A DNA stretch of 64,000 bases from a virus: the IMG/VR virus record IMGVR_UViG_3300047300_000501, positions 1-64,000 of that record; one strand, given 5' to 3'. Below, piece after piece: positions 1-4,926 of the stretch (position 1 is its first letter; every line of letters begins with the position of its first letter). Position numbers and translations under genes: made by a program. A model generated the notes under the pieces. The model worked only from the letters and a program-made list of their open reading frames with translations, searched no databases and was not told where the DNA came from.

Positions 1-77
1 ATTTCACCCATAAGAGTGCGTGAACGATATTCTTTACCTACTAATAGGTCTTTAACTGTGTATACATTTGCTGACAT
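1..77 (-). CDS. Small phage protein, N-terminal part only
   Basis: A minus-strand gene starts at 77 and runs off the left edge of the window. The 25 visible codons begin MSANVYTVKDLLVGKEYRSR. A clear Shine-Dalgarno (AAAGGTG on the minus strand, about 85-95) precedes the ATG and is like those of its neighbours at 728 and 1809. The visible peptide is not enough to assign a family. The upstream 78-293 region carries its promoter and regulatory repeats. Confidence 0.7.
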   Translation of the reverse strand, partial: MSANVYTVKDLLVGKEYRSRTLMGE

Positions 78-112
78 AAGTTGTCACCTTTCTTTAATTA
101 ACTTGATATAAA

Positions 113-135
113 TATCCTATCATGGGGGACTGACA
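113..135. promoter_or_regulatory. TATCCTATCATGGGGG element, copy 1
   Basis: A 23-base block beginning TATCCTATCATGGGGG and ending CTGACA, repeated at 761-783 with one change. It lies in the leader of the minus-strand gene at 77. Read on the minus strand it opens with a TGTCA sequence that could be a -35. Confidence 0.55.
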
Positions 136-144
136 TTTTTCAAC

Positions 145-173
145 TTACTAGAGAGTAATTCCAAACTTTGAGA
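145..173 (-). promoter_or_regulatory. Weak early promoter, region A
   Basis: Minus-strand TCTCAA-N17-TAGTAA (173-145), aligned with the better promoters at 882-910 and 2023-2051. The -35 is poor, so activation by a bound protein would be expected. Confidence 0.4.
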
Positions 174-184
174 CGCTCAAGTCC

Positions 185-200
185 TGTGATTAATCTCACA
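185..200. promoter_or_regulatory. CRP/GlxR-like palindrome, perfect
   Basis: TGTGATTAATCTCACA matches TGTGA-N6-TCACA at all ten specified bases. Its centre is about 54.5 bases upstream of the predicted start of the region A promoter. Confidence 0.6.
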
Positions 201-212
201 TCGTACGTAAGG

Positions 213-233
213 TTATACACAGCCTGTGGATAA
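213..233. promoter_or_regulatory. DnaA-box-like inverted pair
   Basis: TTATACACA (213-221) and TGTGGATAA (225-233) face each other 3 bases apart. The second is the exact complement of TTATCCACA; the first has one change. Confidence 0.55.
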
Positions 234-235
234 CT

Positions 236-246
236 CCTCGGGCCCC
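236..246. repeat. CCTCGGGCCCC element, copy A
   Basis: An 11-base GC-rich block in AT-rich DNA, identical at 952-962 and, inverted, at 1971-1981. Confidence 0.7.
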
Positions 247-293
247 ATTAGTTGAAATTTCAAGCAGTTTATTCACTTGCTTAGGTGATCACT

Positions 294-389
294 TTATTTA
301 GTGAATTTTTCTTTTATTAATTCACGAACAATAAAAAGAATTGGCAACCACAAAAATAATTGCACTAGTGAAGTTATAAATCTATTCAT
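294..389 (-). CDS. 31-residue single-span membrane peptide
   Basis: The protein starts MNRFITSLVQLFLWLPILFI and ends basic (RELIKEKFTK). A central hydrophobic stretch of about 18 residues is flanked by charged ends, which gives one likely membrane segment. Its ATG overlaps the end of the preceding gene by 8 bases, suggesting translational coupling as the third gene of the 728-294 operon. No recognised family. It could be a small host-membrane effector; that is a guess. Confidence 0.55.
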   Translation of the reverse strand: MNRFITSLVQLFLWLPILFIVRELIKEKFTK

Positions 390-546
390 TACATGCCTCC
401 ATAAATTTTTCCATATTAAATCGTGGGTTATCTTCTGCAAACCAAAAAGCGAAATCGTCAATCAAGACATCAAGGCGACAGTGTTCACCTTGTGAGTGCT
501 TAGAAATAATTTTTGCTACTTCTATATAGTCTTTGCGAGTCATCAT
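382..546 (-). CDS. Small conserved-looking phage protein (54 aa)
   Basis: The protein begins MMTRKDYIEVAKII and has the segment FAEDNPRFNMEKFMEAC. From memory, short proteins of the pattern MTRKDY...FA.DNPRF...F..AC recur in many actinobacterial and other phages with no known function. The start overlaps the TAA of the upstream gene (TAATG on the minus strand), so it is probably translated by coupling. Either of two adjacent ATGs (546 or 543) could be used. Confidence 0.75.
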   Translation of the reverse strand: MMTRKDYIEVAKIISKHSQGEHCRLDVLIDDFAFWFAEDNPRFNMEKFMEACNE

Positions 547-728
547 TATTTAGCGACTCCTCTCAAAGTACCACGAACGCCCAAAGCGTCGCAGGTAACT
601 TTAACAGAAATACCAACTGGCAACTTTGCAGGGTATGTTGAAATAAATTGAGCAACTGCACCCTTTGAAGGGAGAGCAATTTTTGAAGTTGAACCTGTGA
701 AGGTTTCTAGTGTAACAATGTAGTTCAT
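546..728 (-). CDS. Hypothetical small protein (60 aa)
   Basis: First gene of a three-gene minus-strand operon. The start at 728 (MNYIVTLETFTGSTSKIALP) is chosen because AGGTGG lies 5 bases upstream; longer in-frame reading would begin inside that site. The sequence is beta-rich, with alternating hydrophobic residues, no cysteines and no membrane span. No family recognised. It is expressed from the regulatory region at 740-965. Confidence 0.7.
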   Translation of the reverse strand: MNYIVTLETFTGSTSKIALPSKGAVAQFISTYPAKLPVGISVKVTCDALGVRGTLRGVAK

Positions 729-760
729 GAGAACCACCTTTCTTTTTAAGTTGATAAGAC

Positions 761-783
761 TATCCTATCATGGGGGTCTGACA
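761..783. promoter_or_regulatory. TATCCTATCATGGGGG element, copy 2
   Basis: Matches 113-135 at 22 of 23 bases. It lies in the leader of the 728-294 operon. On the minus strand TTGTCA (784-779) could serve as a -35 of a second promoter. Confidence 0.55.
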
Positions 784-811
784 AATAGAGGCTTTATTTG
801 CTTAGGCTCAC

Positions 812-827
812 TGTGATTCTAGTCACA
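812..827. promoter_or_regulatory. CRP/GlxR-like palindrome, perfect
   Basis: TGTGATTCTAGTCACA fits TGTGA-N6-TCACA fully. It lies downstream of the region B promoter, within the leader, where binding would repress rather than activate. Confidence 0.55.
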
Positions 828-881
828 TTTATTTGCTAAGGCTCACGCTTATTTATCCTTATTTAATTGTTTATAGTAACT

Positions 882-910
882 ATACTAGCAGAGAAAGTCC
901 AAAAAGTCAA
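882..910 (-). promoter_or_regulatory. Early promoter, region B
   Basis: Minus strand TTGACT (910-905), 17 bases, TAGTAT (887-882). It drives the 728-294 operon through a long leader. Confidence 0.65.
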
Positions 911-911
911 G

Positions 912-923
912 ACGACACGCCGT
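912..923. repeat. ACGACACGCCGT 12-mer, copy 1
   Basis: Identical to 2003-2014. In both places it adjoins the -35 side of a TTGACT promoter, although the promoters point in opposite directions. Confidence 0.55.
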
Positions 924-931
924 AACTTAAG

Positions 932-947
932 TGTGTTTTAGGTCACA
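932..947. promoter_or_regulatory. CRP/GlxR-like site, 9 of 10
   Basis: TGTGTTTTAGGTCACA. Its centre is about 64.5 bases upstream of the predicted start of the region B promoter. Confidence 0.45.
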
Positions 948-951
948 TTTT

Positions 952-962
952 CCTCGGGCCCC
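952..962. repeat. CCTCGGGCCCC element, copy B
   Basis: Same 11 bases as 236-246, lying upstream of the region B promoter and its CRP-like site. Confidence 0.7.
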
Positions 963-972
963 TTTTTGGCGA

Positions 973-1074
973 TTATTTTATTTTATCTAAAATCTTTTCT
1001 AATTCTTTTAGTTGTTCTAAGTTTAGATGATCCAAATTAATTGCATCGCTAAATCCAAATAAATCTTTTTCCAT
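973..1074 (-). CDS. 33-residue acidic/helical peptide
   Basis: MEKDLFGFSDAINLDHLNLE continues into a heptad-like helix (LKELEKILDKIK). It sits one base after the stop of the gene at 1165-1076, as the last member of the 1809-973 minus operon. The compact coding, good codon fit and tandem position support it; no function can be given. Confidence 0.55.
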   Translation of the reverse strand: MEKDLFGFSDAINLDHLNLEQLKELEKILDKIK

Positions 1075-1075
1075 T

Positions 1076-1165
1076 TTAGTTTTCCTCAATTTCTTTTAGT
1101 GTTTCCCATAGAATTGGTTCTAAGGCTTTTGCAGCCTCATCTAATTTTTCTTGAAGTGTTTTCAT
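1076..1165 (-). CDS. 29-residue helical peptide
   Basis: MKTLQEKLDEAAKALEPILW then ETLKEIEEN: a single charged amphipathic helix. Its ATG overlaps the TAA of the upstream gene (minus strand), so it belongs to the same coupled run of small genes. No recognised family. Confidence 0.5.
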   Translation of the reverse strand: MKTLQEKLDEAAKALEPILWETLKEIEEN

Positions 1166-1269
1166 TATTCGAAATCCCCCCAGCAATCAGGGCATTCAAT
1201 TACATCATCAACGCTAAACCACATTGATTCCATAGGCTCATCACATGAGCGACAATTAAGAGTTATCAT
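1165..1269 (-). CDS. 34-residue zinc-ribbon-like protein
   Basis: The protein has two CxxC knuckles, NCRSCD near the N terminus and ECPDCW near the C terminus, so a single zinc-binding knuckle pair is likely. An AAAGGTAG ribosome site lies just upstream, within the end of the preceding gene, and start and stop overlap on both sides. Such mini zinc ribbons are common in phage early regions; the partner is unknown. Confidence 0.65.
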   Translation of the reverse strand: MITLNCRSCDEPMESMWFSVDDVIECPDCWGDFE

Positions 1270-1433
1270 TATTTACTACCTTTCTGATAAAGAAATCCCC
1301 ATGCCTTACGGCAGATTAAAATGCTTTCGCAATTATCACAGCAGATAATTTCATTGTTTAATTCTAGGTCATAGATATCTATGCTAGTTGTTTTATCTCC
1401 ACATAGGGAGCGGACATTTATATAAGTGCTCAT
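1269..1433 (-). CDS. Small cysteine-containing protein (54 aa)
   Basis: Begins MSTYINVRSLCGDKTTSIDI and contains IICCDNCESILICRKAWGF. The CCDNC...C cluster suggests metal binding. It overlaps the previous gene by 4 bases (ATGA type) and the next by one base. Unknown role; part of the 1809-973 operon. Confidence 0.65.
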   Translation of the reverse strand: MSTYINVRSLCGDKTTSIDIYDLELNNEIICCDNCESILICRKAWGFLYQKGSK

Positions 1434-1627
1434 TTACGACCACCTCTCTTTCCAGCGTATCGCTGAAAGTATCTTGCAACTGAACAATCGTTGCATTTAT
1501 GTTGAATATGATTCTCTCCAGAATAGAGAGGGAGCACTGAGAAATTCTCATGCTTACATTGACCATTACCTAAGAAACGATTAGGGATATGGAAGAAATA
1601 TTTAGGGGTAGTGTAGAAAGCGTTCAT
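1430..1627 (-). CDS. Small Cys/His-rich basic protein (65 aa)
   Basis: MNAFYTTPKYFFHIPNRFLG opens the protein. A C-x-H ... H-x2-H-x-C-x2-C pattern (CKHENF ... HIQHKCNDC) could bind zinc, and the tail YFQRYAGKRGGRK is strongly basic, which would fit nucleic-acid binding. The ATG overlaps the TAA of the gene above it. No family assigned. Confidence 0.7.
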   Translation of the reverse strand: MNAFYTTPKYFFHIPNRFLGNGQCKHENFSVLPLYSGENHIQHKCNDCSVARYFQRYAGKRGGRK

Positions 1628-1809
1628 TAGTTAGACACCTTCCAATTTGTCCACATAGGTAGACGCTCAGGGTCAGTATCATCATACCAACGCTCAATAT
1701 TTTGTTCACAACTTTCGCAGAATGTGAATTGGTCATCTCCTACCATAGAGATAGCAGATTTATTTGGTACATGTGTTTTACATGTATCGTTAATTGTTAG
1801 TGTAGTCAT
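1627..1809 (-). CDS. Small CxxC protein, first gene of operon (60 aa)
   Basis: MTTLTINDTCKTHVPNKSAI is followed by FTFCESCEQNIERWYDD. Cys and His residues (C...H...CxxC) suggest a zinc site. A strong Shine-Dalgarno (AAAGGTGG on the minus strand, about 1817-1825) marks the start at 1809 as the head of a six-gene coupled operon running to 973. Promoter signals lie in 1820-2000. Confidence 0.7.
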   Translation of the reverse strand: MTTLTINDTCKTHVPNKSAISMVGDDQFTFCESCEQNIERWYDDTDPERLPMWTNWKVSN

Positions 1810-1899
1810 TTTAGACCACCTTTCTTTTTAGTAGTTAAGAACCTTTCTCAACCTTCTATACATAGAAGTCTAACACCTACCACTGACAAATGCAGGTGT

Positions 1900-1916
1900 A
1901 CAAAACGGACATAAGG
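1900..1916 (+). repeat. ACAAAACGGACA-type element, copy 1
   Basis: ACAAAACGGACATAAGG, 16 of 17 bases identical to 4762-4778. Confidence 0.5.
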
Positions 1917-1928
1917 GATATATGGGAT

Positions 1929-1944
1929 TGTGATATACACCACA
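1929..1944. promoter_or_regulatory. CRP/GlxR-like site, 9 of 10
   Basis: TGTGATATACACCACA, placed upstream of the divergent 1809-973 operon. Confidence 0.4.
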
Positions 1945-1948
1945 TAAG

Positions 1949-1969
1949 TTATCCACATAGTTATCCACA
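1949..1969. promoter_or_regulatory. Two perfect DnaA boxes in tandem
   Basis: TTATCCACA at 1949-1957 and again at 1961-1969, same orientation, 3 bases apart, directly followed by the CCTCGGGCCCC element. Confidence 0.7.
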
Positions 1970-1970
1970 G

Positions 1971-1981
1971 GGGGCCCGAGG
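1971..1981. repeat. CCTCGGGCCCC element, copy C (inverted)
   Basis: GGGGCCCGAGG, the reverse complement of the other two copies. It has the same order relative to its own promoter, which is also inverted. Confidence 0.7.
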
Positions 1982-1985
1982 GGAC

Positions 1986-2001
1986 TGTGGGCTAAATCAC
2001 A
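1986..2001. promoter_or_regulatory. CRP/GlxR-like site, 9 of 10
   Basis: TGTGGGCTAAATCACA. Its centre is about 64.5 bases upstream of the predicted start of the 2023-2051 promoter, the same distance as in region B. Confidence 0.45.
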
Positions 2002-2002
2002 T

Positions 2003-2014
2003 ACGACACGCCGT
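2003..2014. repeat. ACGACACGCCGT 12-mer, copy 2
   Basis: Identical to 912-923. Here it extends to the palindrome ACACG-C-CGTGT. Confidence 0.55.
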
Positions 2015-2022
2015 GTTTGGGC

Positions 2023-2051
2023 TTGACTTTTGGGGTTCTGTGTGCTAGTAT
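2023..2051 (+). promoter_or_regulatory. Early promoter, region C
   Basis: TTGACT (2023-2028), 17 bases, TAGTAT (2046-2051), with TGC before the -10. It drives the 2101-2417 operon. Confidence 0.75.
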
Positions 2052-2100
2052 TATCCTATAAGAAATTGAGAAAGTCTCAATAAAGAAAGGTGTTCATCAA

Positions 2101-2316
2101 ATGAATACACTAGATAAAAATACAATTAAACATTCTAAGTTTGGTCATCTCAATCTTGAACAGCGTATTAACCTCGCTGCTCAAATGATGGCAGACGGAG
2201 AGGTTATCTCTTTCCGTGGTGCTAGTGCTGCTACATACCAAAAGGTTGTAGCACTTGCTAATCGCATTAAGCAGGAACGTGAGTTCCCACAATGTCCATG
2301 TGAGGAGTGCATCTAA
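2101..2316 (+). CDS. Hypothetical early protein (71 aa)
   Basis: Contains LEQRINLAAQMMADGEVISF, a helical segment, and ends FPQCPCEECI with a Cys cluster. It is driven by the clear promoter TTGACT-N17-TAGTAT at 2023-2051 and has an AAAGGTG ribosome site. It is the only plus-strand early operon in the left end and is coupled to the tiny gene at 2316. Function unknown. Confidence 0.75.
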   Translation: MNTLDKNTIKHSKFGHLNLEQRINLAAQMMADGEVISFRGASAATYQKVVALANRIKQEREFPQCPCEECI

Positions 2317-2417
2317 TGCAACTCTTTCTATGTGATAATTGCTCAACGTTAGCAACAGTTAATTTTGACGGTAACACGATAACAATTTCAAAGTGTGCGT
2401 GTACATCTAAACAATAG
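2316..2417 (+). CDS. 33-residue four-cysteine protein
   Basis: MQLFLCDNCSTLATVNFDGN continues to SKCACTSKQ. A CxxC at residues 6-9 and a CxC at residues 27-29 give a likely minimal zinc site. The ATG overlaps the TAA of the 2101 gene (TAATG). A terminator-like hairpin follows at 2424-2470, which closes the two-gene operon. Confidence 0.6.
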   Translation: MQLFLCDNCSTLATVNFDGNTITISKCACTSKQ

Positions 2418-2423
2418 GGTGCG

Positions 2424-2470
2424 TGTAGTGGGTACGATTATGTGCTCACTATATTTTTCTCTTTTTATTC
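2424..2470 (+). terminator. Rho-independent terminator after the 2101-2417 operon
   Basis: TAGTGGG (2426-2432) pairs with CTCACTA (2445-2451) with one G-T wobble. The pairing extends outward by two weaker pairs and is followed by TTTTTCTCTTTTT. Confidence 0.5.
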
Positions 2471-2513
2471 TGTAGATCCTGTATCATACATCTGGTAAAA
2501 ATATTCAGATTTG

Positions 2514-2522
2514 TGGTAAAAT
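2514..2522 (+). promoter_or_regulatory. Extended -10, leaderless-type promoter
   Basis: TGG-TAAAAT with exactly 6 bases to the ATG at 2529, so transcription would start at or next to the start codon. There is no ribosome site. Confidence 0.55.
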
Positions 2523-2528
2523 GAATTT

Positions 2529-2705
2529 ATGGGAATTTTAGATAATTTAGAAAATGCCTGGGATGAGGAATTCTCCTTTGATCGTAGAAATCTGTCTGCA
2601 AAAATTTTTTCAGATTTGGTCTGTAAGGAATGTGAATCTAATCCTATGCCTATAACAGATAATATGGGAAGAGAAATTTTTTGGGAAGATCTAGGAAGAC
2701 CCTAA
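2529..2705 (+). CDS. Hypothetical small acidic protein (58 aa)
   Basis: MGILDNLENAWDEEFSFDRR opens the protein; a VCKEC pair lies near residue 31 and it ends FWEDLGRP. There is no Shine-Dalgarno, but TGGTAAAAT lies 6 bases before the ATG, matching the leaderless pattern used elsewhere in this genome. The 3' end overlaps the convergent gene at 2691 by 15 bases. Function unknown. Confidence 0.65.
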   Translation: MGILDNLENAWDEEFSFDRRNLSAKIFSDLVCKECESNPMPITDNMGREIFWEDLGRP

Positions 2706-3122
2706 AGATCCATACATTTTTGCAATAAAATCGGGGTCACCAAAGAAAGAGTCTTTATCATTTCTACGATAGGCTAAGTTATAACCCTTACTAGAAGCGT
2801 CTTCTAAGTACCAATCAATTACTTCTTGATTTGGATTTGGACCTACGTTAGTTAACACAATATAATTTTGACCTCTACGTGTAGCCATTATATGAGATAT
2901 CTCAGGTTTGAAATGTTCTGGGATATCTATATTTGTTAACCAATGGCATTTATATGTTTGACATGGATGTCTTGGACGATCTTCATATATCGTACAGCCT
3001 AAACCAATTTCCAAAAAATGGCAGGGTAGACCATTTCCAAACTTAATGCCATAAGCGCCACCAGACGTATATCCCTCACAGCATTTAGTACAAGAGCCAC
3101 AAGACCTACTTGATAATTCCAT
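2691..3122 (-). CDS. YkgJ-type CxxCxxCC metal-cluster protein
   Basis: The 143-residue protein opens with CGSCTKCC, followed by PCHFLE, GCTIYEDRPRHPC and YKCHW. This cysteine spacing (CxxCxxCC, then C...C.IY..RP..C) is the signature of the YkgJ/UPF0153 family, thought to bind zinc or an Fe-S cluster; the family has no firmly known reaction. Last gene of a minus-strand run 4344-2691, overlapping the gene at 3106 by 17 bases. Confidence 0.75.
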   Translation of the reverse strand: MELSSRSCGSCTKCCEGYTSGGAYGIKFGNGLPCHFLEIGLGCTIYEDRPRHPCQTYKCHWLTNIDIPEHFKPEISHIMATRRGQNYIVLTNVGPNPNQEVIDWYLEDASSKGYNLAYRRNDKDSFFGDPDFIAKMYGSLGSS

Positions 3123-3291
3123 TTGATACTAACGCATCATATAACATAGAGTTTACATAGTCAAATTGCGGTTTGGCAGTTTCAATCCAAGAGTCTAGAG
3201 TATCTTGAGGCATCTTCTGATCTTCAGCCATTTGTCTATTCCATGCCACAACTGTCTTTGTCATTAATTCTACAACATCATCTTTTTCCAT
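3106..3291 (-). CDS. Hypothetical protein (61 aa)
   Basis: MEKDDVVELMTKTVVAWNRQ and onward is wholly helical and acidic, with no cysteines or membrane span. A GGTG ribosome site lies just before the ATG, at the end of the 3295 gene. It overlaps the following YkgJ-type gene, which suggests a shared transcript. No family recognised. Confidence 0.65.
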   Translation of the reverse strand: MEKDDVVELMTKTVVAWNRQMAEDQKMPQDTLDSWIETAKPQFDYVNSMLYDALVSNGIIK

Positions 3292-3294
3292 TTT

Positions 3295-3495
3295 TCACCA
3301 TTTCTCTAAAGGGCATTTTGCCTGTTGTAGTGTAGACTTTAATTTCATAAAGCATCCACACTTTTTGCATTTTGCAAGTCGTTTGTTAAACCAATCGCAT
3401 GAGTTACAAATATTTAATCTTGACTCAATTAACTCTCTATCCGATCTTGGCTGATTTGGATCAAACAGATCTGAAAATTTTACATCTTCAGACAC
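3295..3495 (-). CDS. Small Cys-rich protein of the CKKCGCFM...CPL.KW type
   Basis: The 66 residues contain CNSCDW, CKKCGCFMKLK and a C-terminal CPLEKW. This is the same pattern as the protein at 10815 in this window, so the two are paralogues. From memory, such mini zinc-binding proteins occur next to structural genes of many phages; their role is unknown. The start is GTG at 3495, overlapping the stop of the tiny gene at 3488. Confidence 0.75.
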   Translation of the reverse strand: MSEDVKFSDLFDPNQPRSDRELIESRLNICNSCDWFNKRLAKCKKCGCFMKLKSTLQQAKCPLEKW

Positions 3496-3565
3496 TATGC
3501 CAAATCCATACTGTCAACATTGACACAATTACTACTGGAATAGCAATAAATGCAATCATTTCCAT
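3488..3565 (-). CDS. 25-residue single-span membrane peptide
   Basis: MEMIAFIAIPVVIVSMLTVW then IWHSV: almost entirely hydrophobic and long enough for one membrane helix. AGGAGA (minus strand) lies 4 bases before the ATG. The ATG overlaps the stop of the 3556 gene, and its stop overlaps the GTG of the 3495 gene, so it sits exactly between two real genes. Function unknown; a holin/antiholin-like or signalling peptide is possible. Confidence 0.6.
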   Translation of the reverse strand: MEMIAFIAIPVVIVSMLTVWIWHSV

Positions 3566-4344
3566 TCTATCTCCTGATCGTAGGTTACTGAGTATTCTCC
3601 CCCATACACTTCTGCATATGAGATGATATCTTTATTATACCTTACTACGGTATTTGAACCCACCTTATCGGCTAGAAACTTAATACCCTGGGTCAGTGGT
3701 GCAAAGTCCATTGAAAAGTCCTCAAACGCCTTGTTAAGGGCCTCTATGTATCTCTTCTTACCAAACCTCTTAGAGGTAAAAGATTGGTTTGGATATTGTT
3801 CTCTAAATAGATCATCTGCTTTTTTTGCAATGTCCGAATTGTCCATTATATACTTTAAAGATGGATGACTCATCTTATTAGACCAGTTTCGCATGTTATC
3901 GCCATAGTTTTCCATATTGCGTAATGTAGAATCGGCATAAGCCATGCGGATGTGGTCTTGTTCAGATGTTTGAACCTCTGTTGCGCCGACGATTAAAAAC
4001 GCAGTTGCATATGGAAATTTGTCGGTATAAGTCGATATACCGAAATGTACATTCGGATTAAAAGACTTGCTAGACATATTATCATCTAGTTTTCTCATGT
4101 GATTTCCGATTGAAACGTATTGAGATCTATTCATGTCACAGTCAACAAATAAACAATCCTCTATTGTTACCCCGTCGGAAAGACAAAGAATATTTTTGTC
4201 GTATGTTCCGACGACTTTAGAACCGTTATATCTATTTAAAAACTCTGCGGAAAGAAAACCATCCATATCTGGAGATATTATTAAATTTTTAGAATGCTCT
4301 AAGGTTTTTAGTATGGCTGTTTTCATTTTTTTAAAATACTCCAT
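3556..4344 (-). CDS. Possible DHH-type phosphoesterase-like protein
   Basis: Residues about 22-36 (IISPDMDGFLSAEFL) match motif I of the DHH family (DxDGxxSA). LFVDCDMNRSQYVSIGNHM resembles motifs II and III, with GNH in place of DHH. Known DHH proteins (RecJ, nanoRNases, pyrophosphatases) use these Asp/His residues to bind Mn2+. The C-terminal half is unfamiliar, and the third motif is imperfect, so activity is uncertain. First gene of the minus run to 2691. A second ATG (MKTAIL) 7 codons downstream is also possible. Confidence 0.5.
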   Translation of the reverse strand: MEYFKKMKTAILKTLEHSKNLIISPDMDGFLSAEFLNRYNGSKVVGTYDKNILCLSDGVTIEDCLFVDCDMNRSQYVSIGNHMRKLDDNMSSKSFNPNVHFGISTYTDKFPYATAFLIVGATEVQTSEQDHIRMAYADSTLRNMENYGDNMRNWSNKMSHPSLKYIMDNSDIAKKADDLFREQYPNQSFTSKRFGKKRYIEALNKAFEDFSMDFAPLTQGIKFLADKVGSNTVVRYNKDIISYAEVYGGEYSVTYDQEIEWK

Positions 4345-4345
4345 T

Positions 4346-4351
4346 TATAAT
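4346..4351 (+). promoter_or_regulatory. -10 box in shared divergent promoter
   Basis: TATAAT lies 9 bases before the ATG at 4361. The same bases read on the minus strand give TATTAT just before the divergent gene at 4344, so the two promoters overlap. Confidence 0.45.
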
Positions 4352-4360
4352 AGGTCTATC

Positions 4361-4648
4361 ATGAGCGCTCAAGACTGGCTTGGACTAATTCTGACATCGC
4401 TATCAATTCTAGCACTTGTTGCAGGGGCTGTCAAGTGGTATATCCAAACTCAAATTGAGCCAATCAAAGAAGCCGTTGAAGATATCAGAAAAGAAACAAA
4501 GACTAACGGTGGATCTTCAATGCGAGATGAAATTAAGCAGATCAAAATTGAGCAAGTTCATGCAAGAGAAAAGCGTCAGCAGCAAACTGAAAAAATAGAT
4601 CACCTTTACGACTTATTTGTAGAGTATCTTGCTAAGAATTCAAAGTAA
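4361..4648 (+). CDS. Membrane-anchored coiled-coil protein, holin candidate
   Basis: The 95-residue protein MSAQDWLGLILTSLSILALV... has one strong N-terminal membrane span (about residues 5-26). A charged helical tail follows (EPIKEAVEDIRKETK, then EIKQIKIEQVHAREKRQQQ) that should form a coiled coil. This N-out/C-in layout is typical of small holin-like proteins of actinobacteriophages, but no lysis gene is adjacent. The longer in-frame reading from 4133 is rejected because 4361 follows a -10 box and upstream codons lie inside the divergent gene. Confidence 0.65.
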   Translation: MSAQDWLGLILTSLSILALVAGAVKWYIQTQIEPIKEAVEDIRKETKTNGGSSMRDEIKQIKIEQVHAREKRQQQTEKIDHLYDLFVEYLAKNSK

Positions 4649-4761
4649 CTATATACTATATATAATATATTAATATATAAACCCTTTAGAGATAGTTTTC
4701 TTTTCTTATATATATTTAAGTATACACTATCTGTATTCCTGGCAATCTATGACTTACTATT

Positions 4762-4778
4762 ACAAAACGGACAAAAGG
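4762..4778 (+). repeat. ACAAAACGGACA-type element, copy 2
   Basis: ACAAAACGGACAAAAGG matches 1900-1916 (ACAAAACGGACATAAGG) at 16 of 17 positions. Both copies lie in intergenic regulatory DNA. Confidence 0.5.
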
Positions 4779-4855
4779 TATTATAACAATTTGGTAAACT
4801 TTTTATCACTTGATTCTAAATGTCCTAATTATACCTATATGATATACTTTTATCT

Positions 4856-4907
4856 GATACCTAGGATAGTTCTCTCATACCCACCTATCCTGGGTATCTT
4901 TTTAATT
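4856..4907 (+). terminator. Strong intrinsic terminator
   Basis: GATACCTAGGATAG (4856-4869) pairs with CTATCCTGGGTATC (4885-4898), 13 of 14 pairs plus a wobble, followed by CTTTTTAATTT. It separates the 4361 gene from the first fibre operon. Confidence 0.8.
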
Positions 4908-4910
4908 TAA

Positions 4911-4919
4911 TGGTATAAT
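4911..4919 (+). promoter_or_regulatory. Extended -10, leaderless-type promoter
   Basis: TGG-TATAAT, 7 bases before the ATG at 4927. There is no Shine-Dalgarno between them. Confidence 0.65.
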
Positions 4920-4926
4920 CAAGATT

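Larger units (their letters stand above)
4649..4926. other. Non-coding AT-rich spacer
   Basis: 278 bases without a convincing gene. It holds a TA-rich run (4650-4680), an imperfect AGATAG/CTATCT inverted repeat (near 4690-4730), the ACAAAACGGACA element at 4762-4778, a terminator at 4856-4907 and the promoter of the first fibre operon. Confidence 0.6.

Noticed and set aside
301-495. Plus-strand 64-codon reading frame
   Set aside because: It lies opposite two coupled minus-strand genes (294-389, 382-546) that have proper start/stop overlaps; it has no ribosome site.
4133-4360. N-terminal extension of the 4361 membrane protein
   Set aside because: These codons lie within the divergent minus gene at 3556-4344, and the -10 box at 4346 fits the 4361 start.
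4649-4855. Possible tRNA or structured RNA in the AT-rich spacer
   Set aside because: No cloverleaf arms, T-loop or CCA-type end can be drawn; only short AT-rich inverted repeats are visible.
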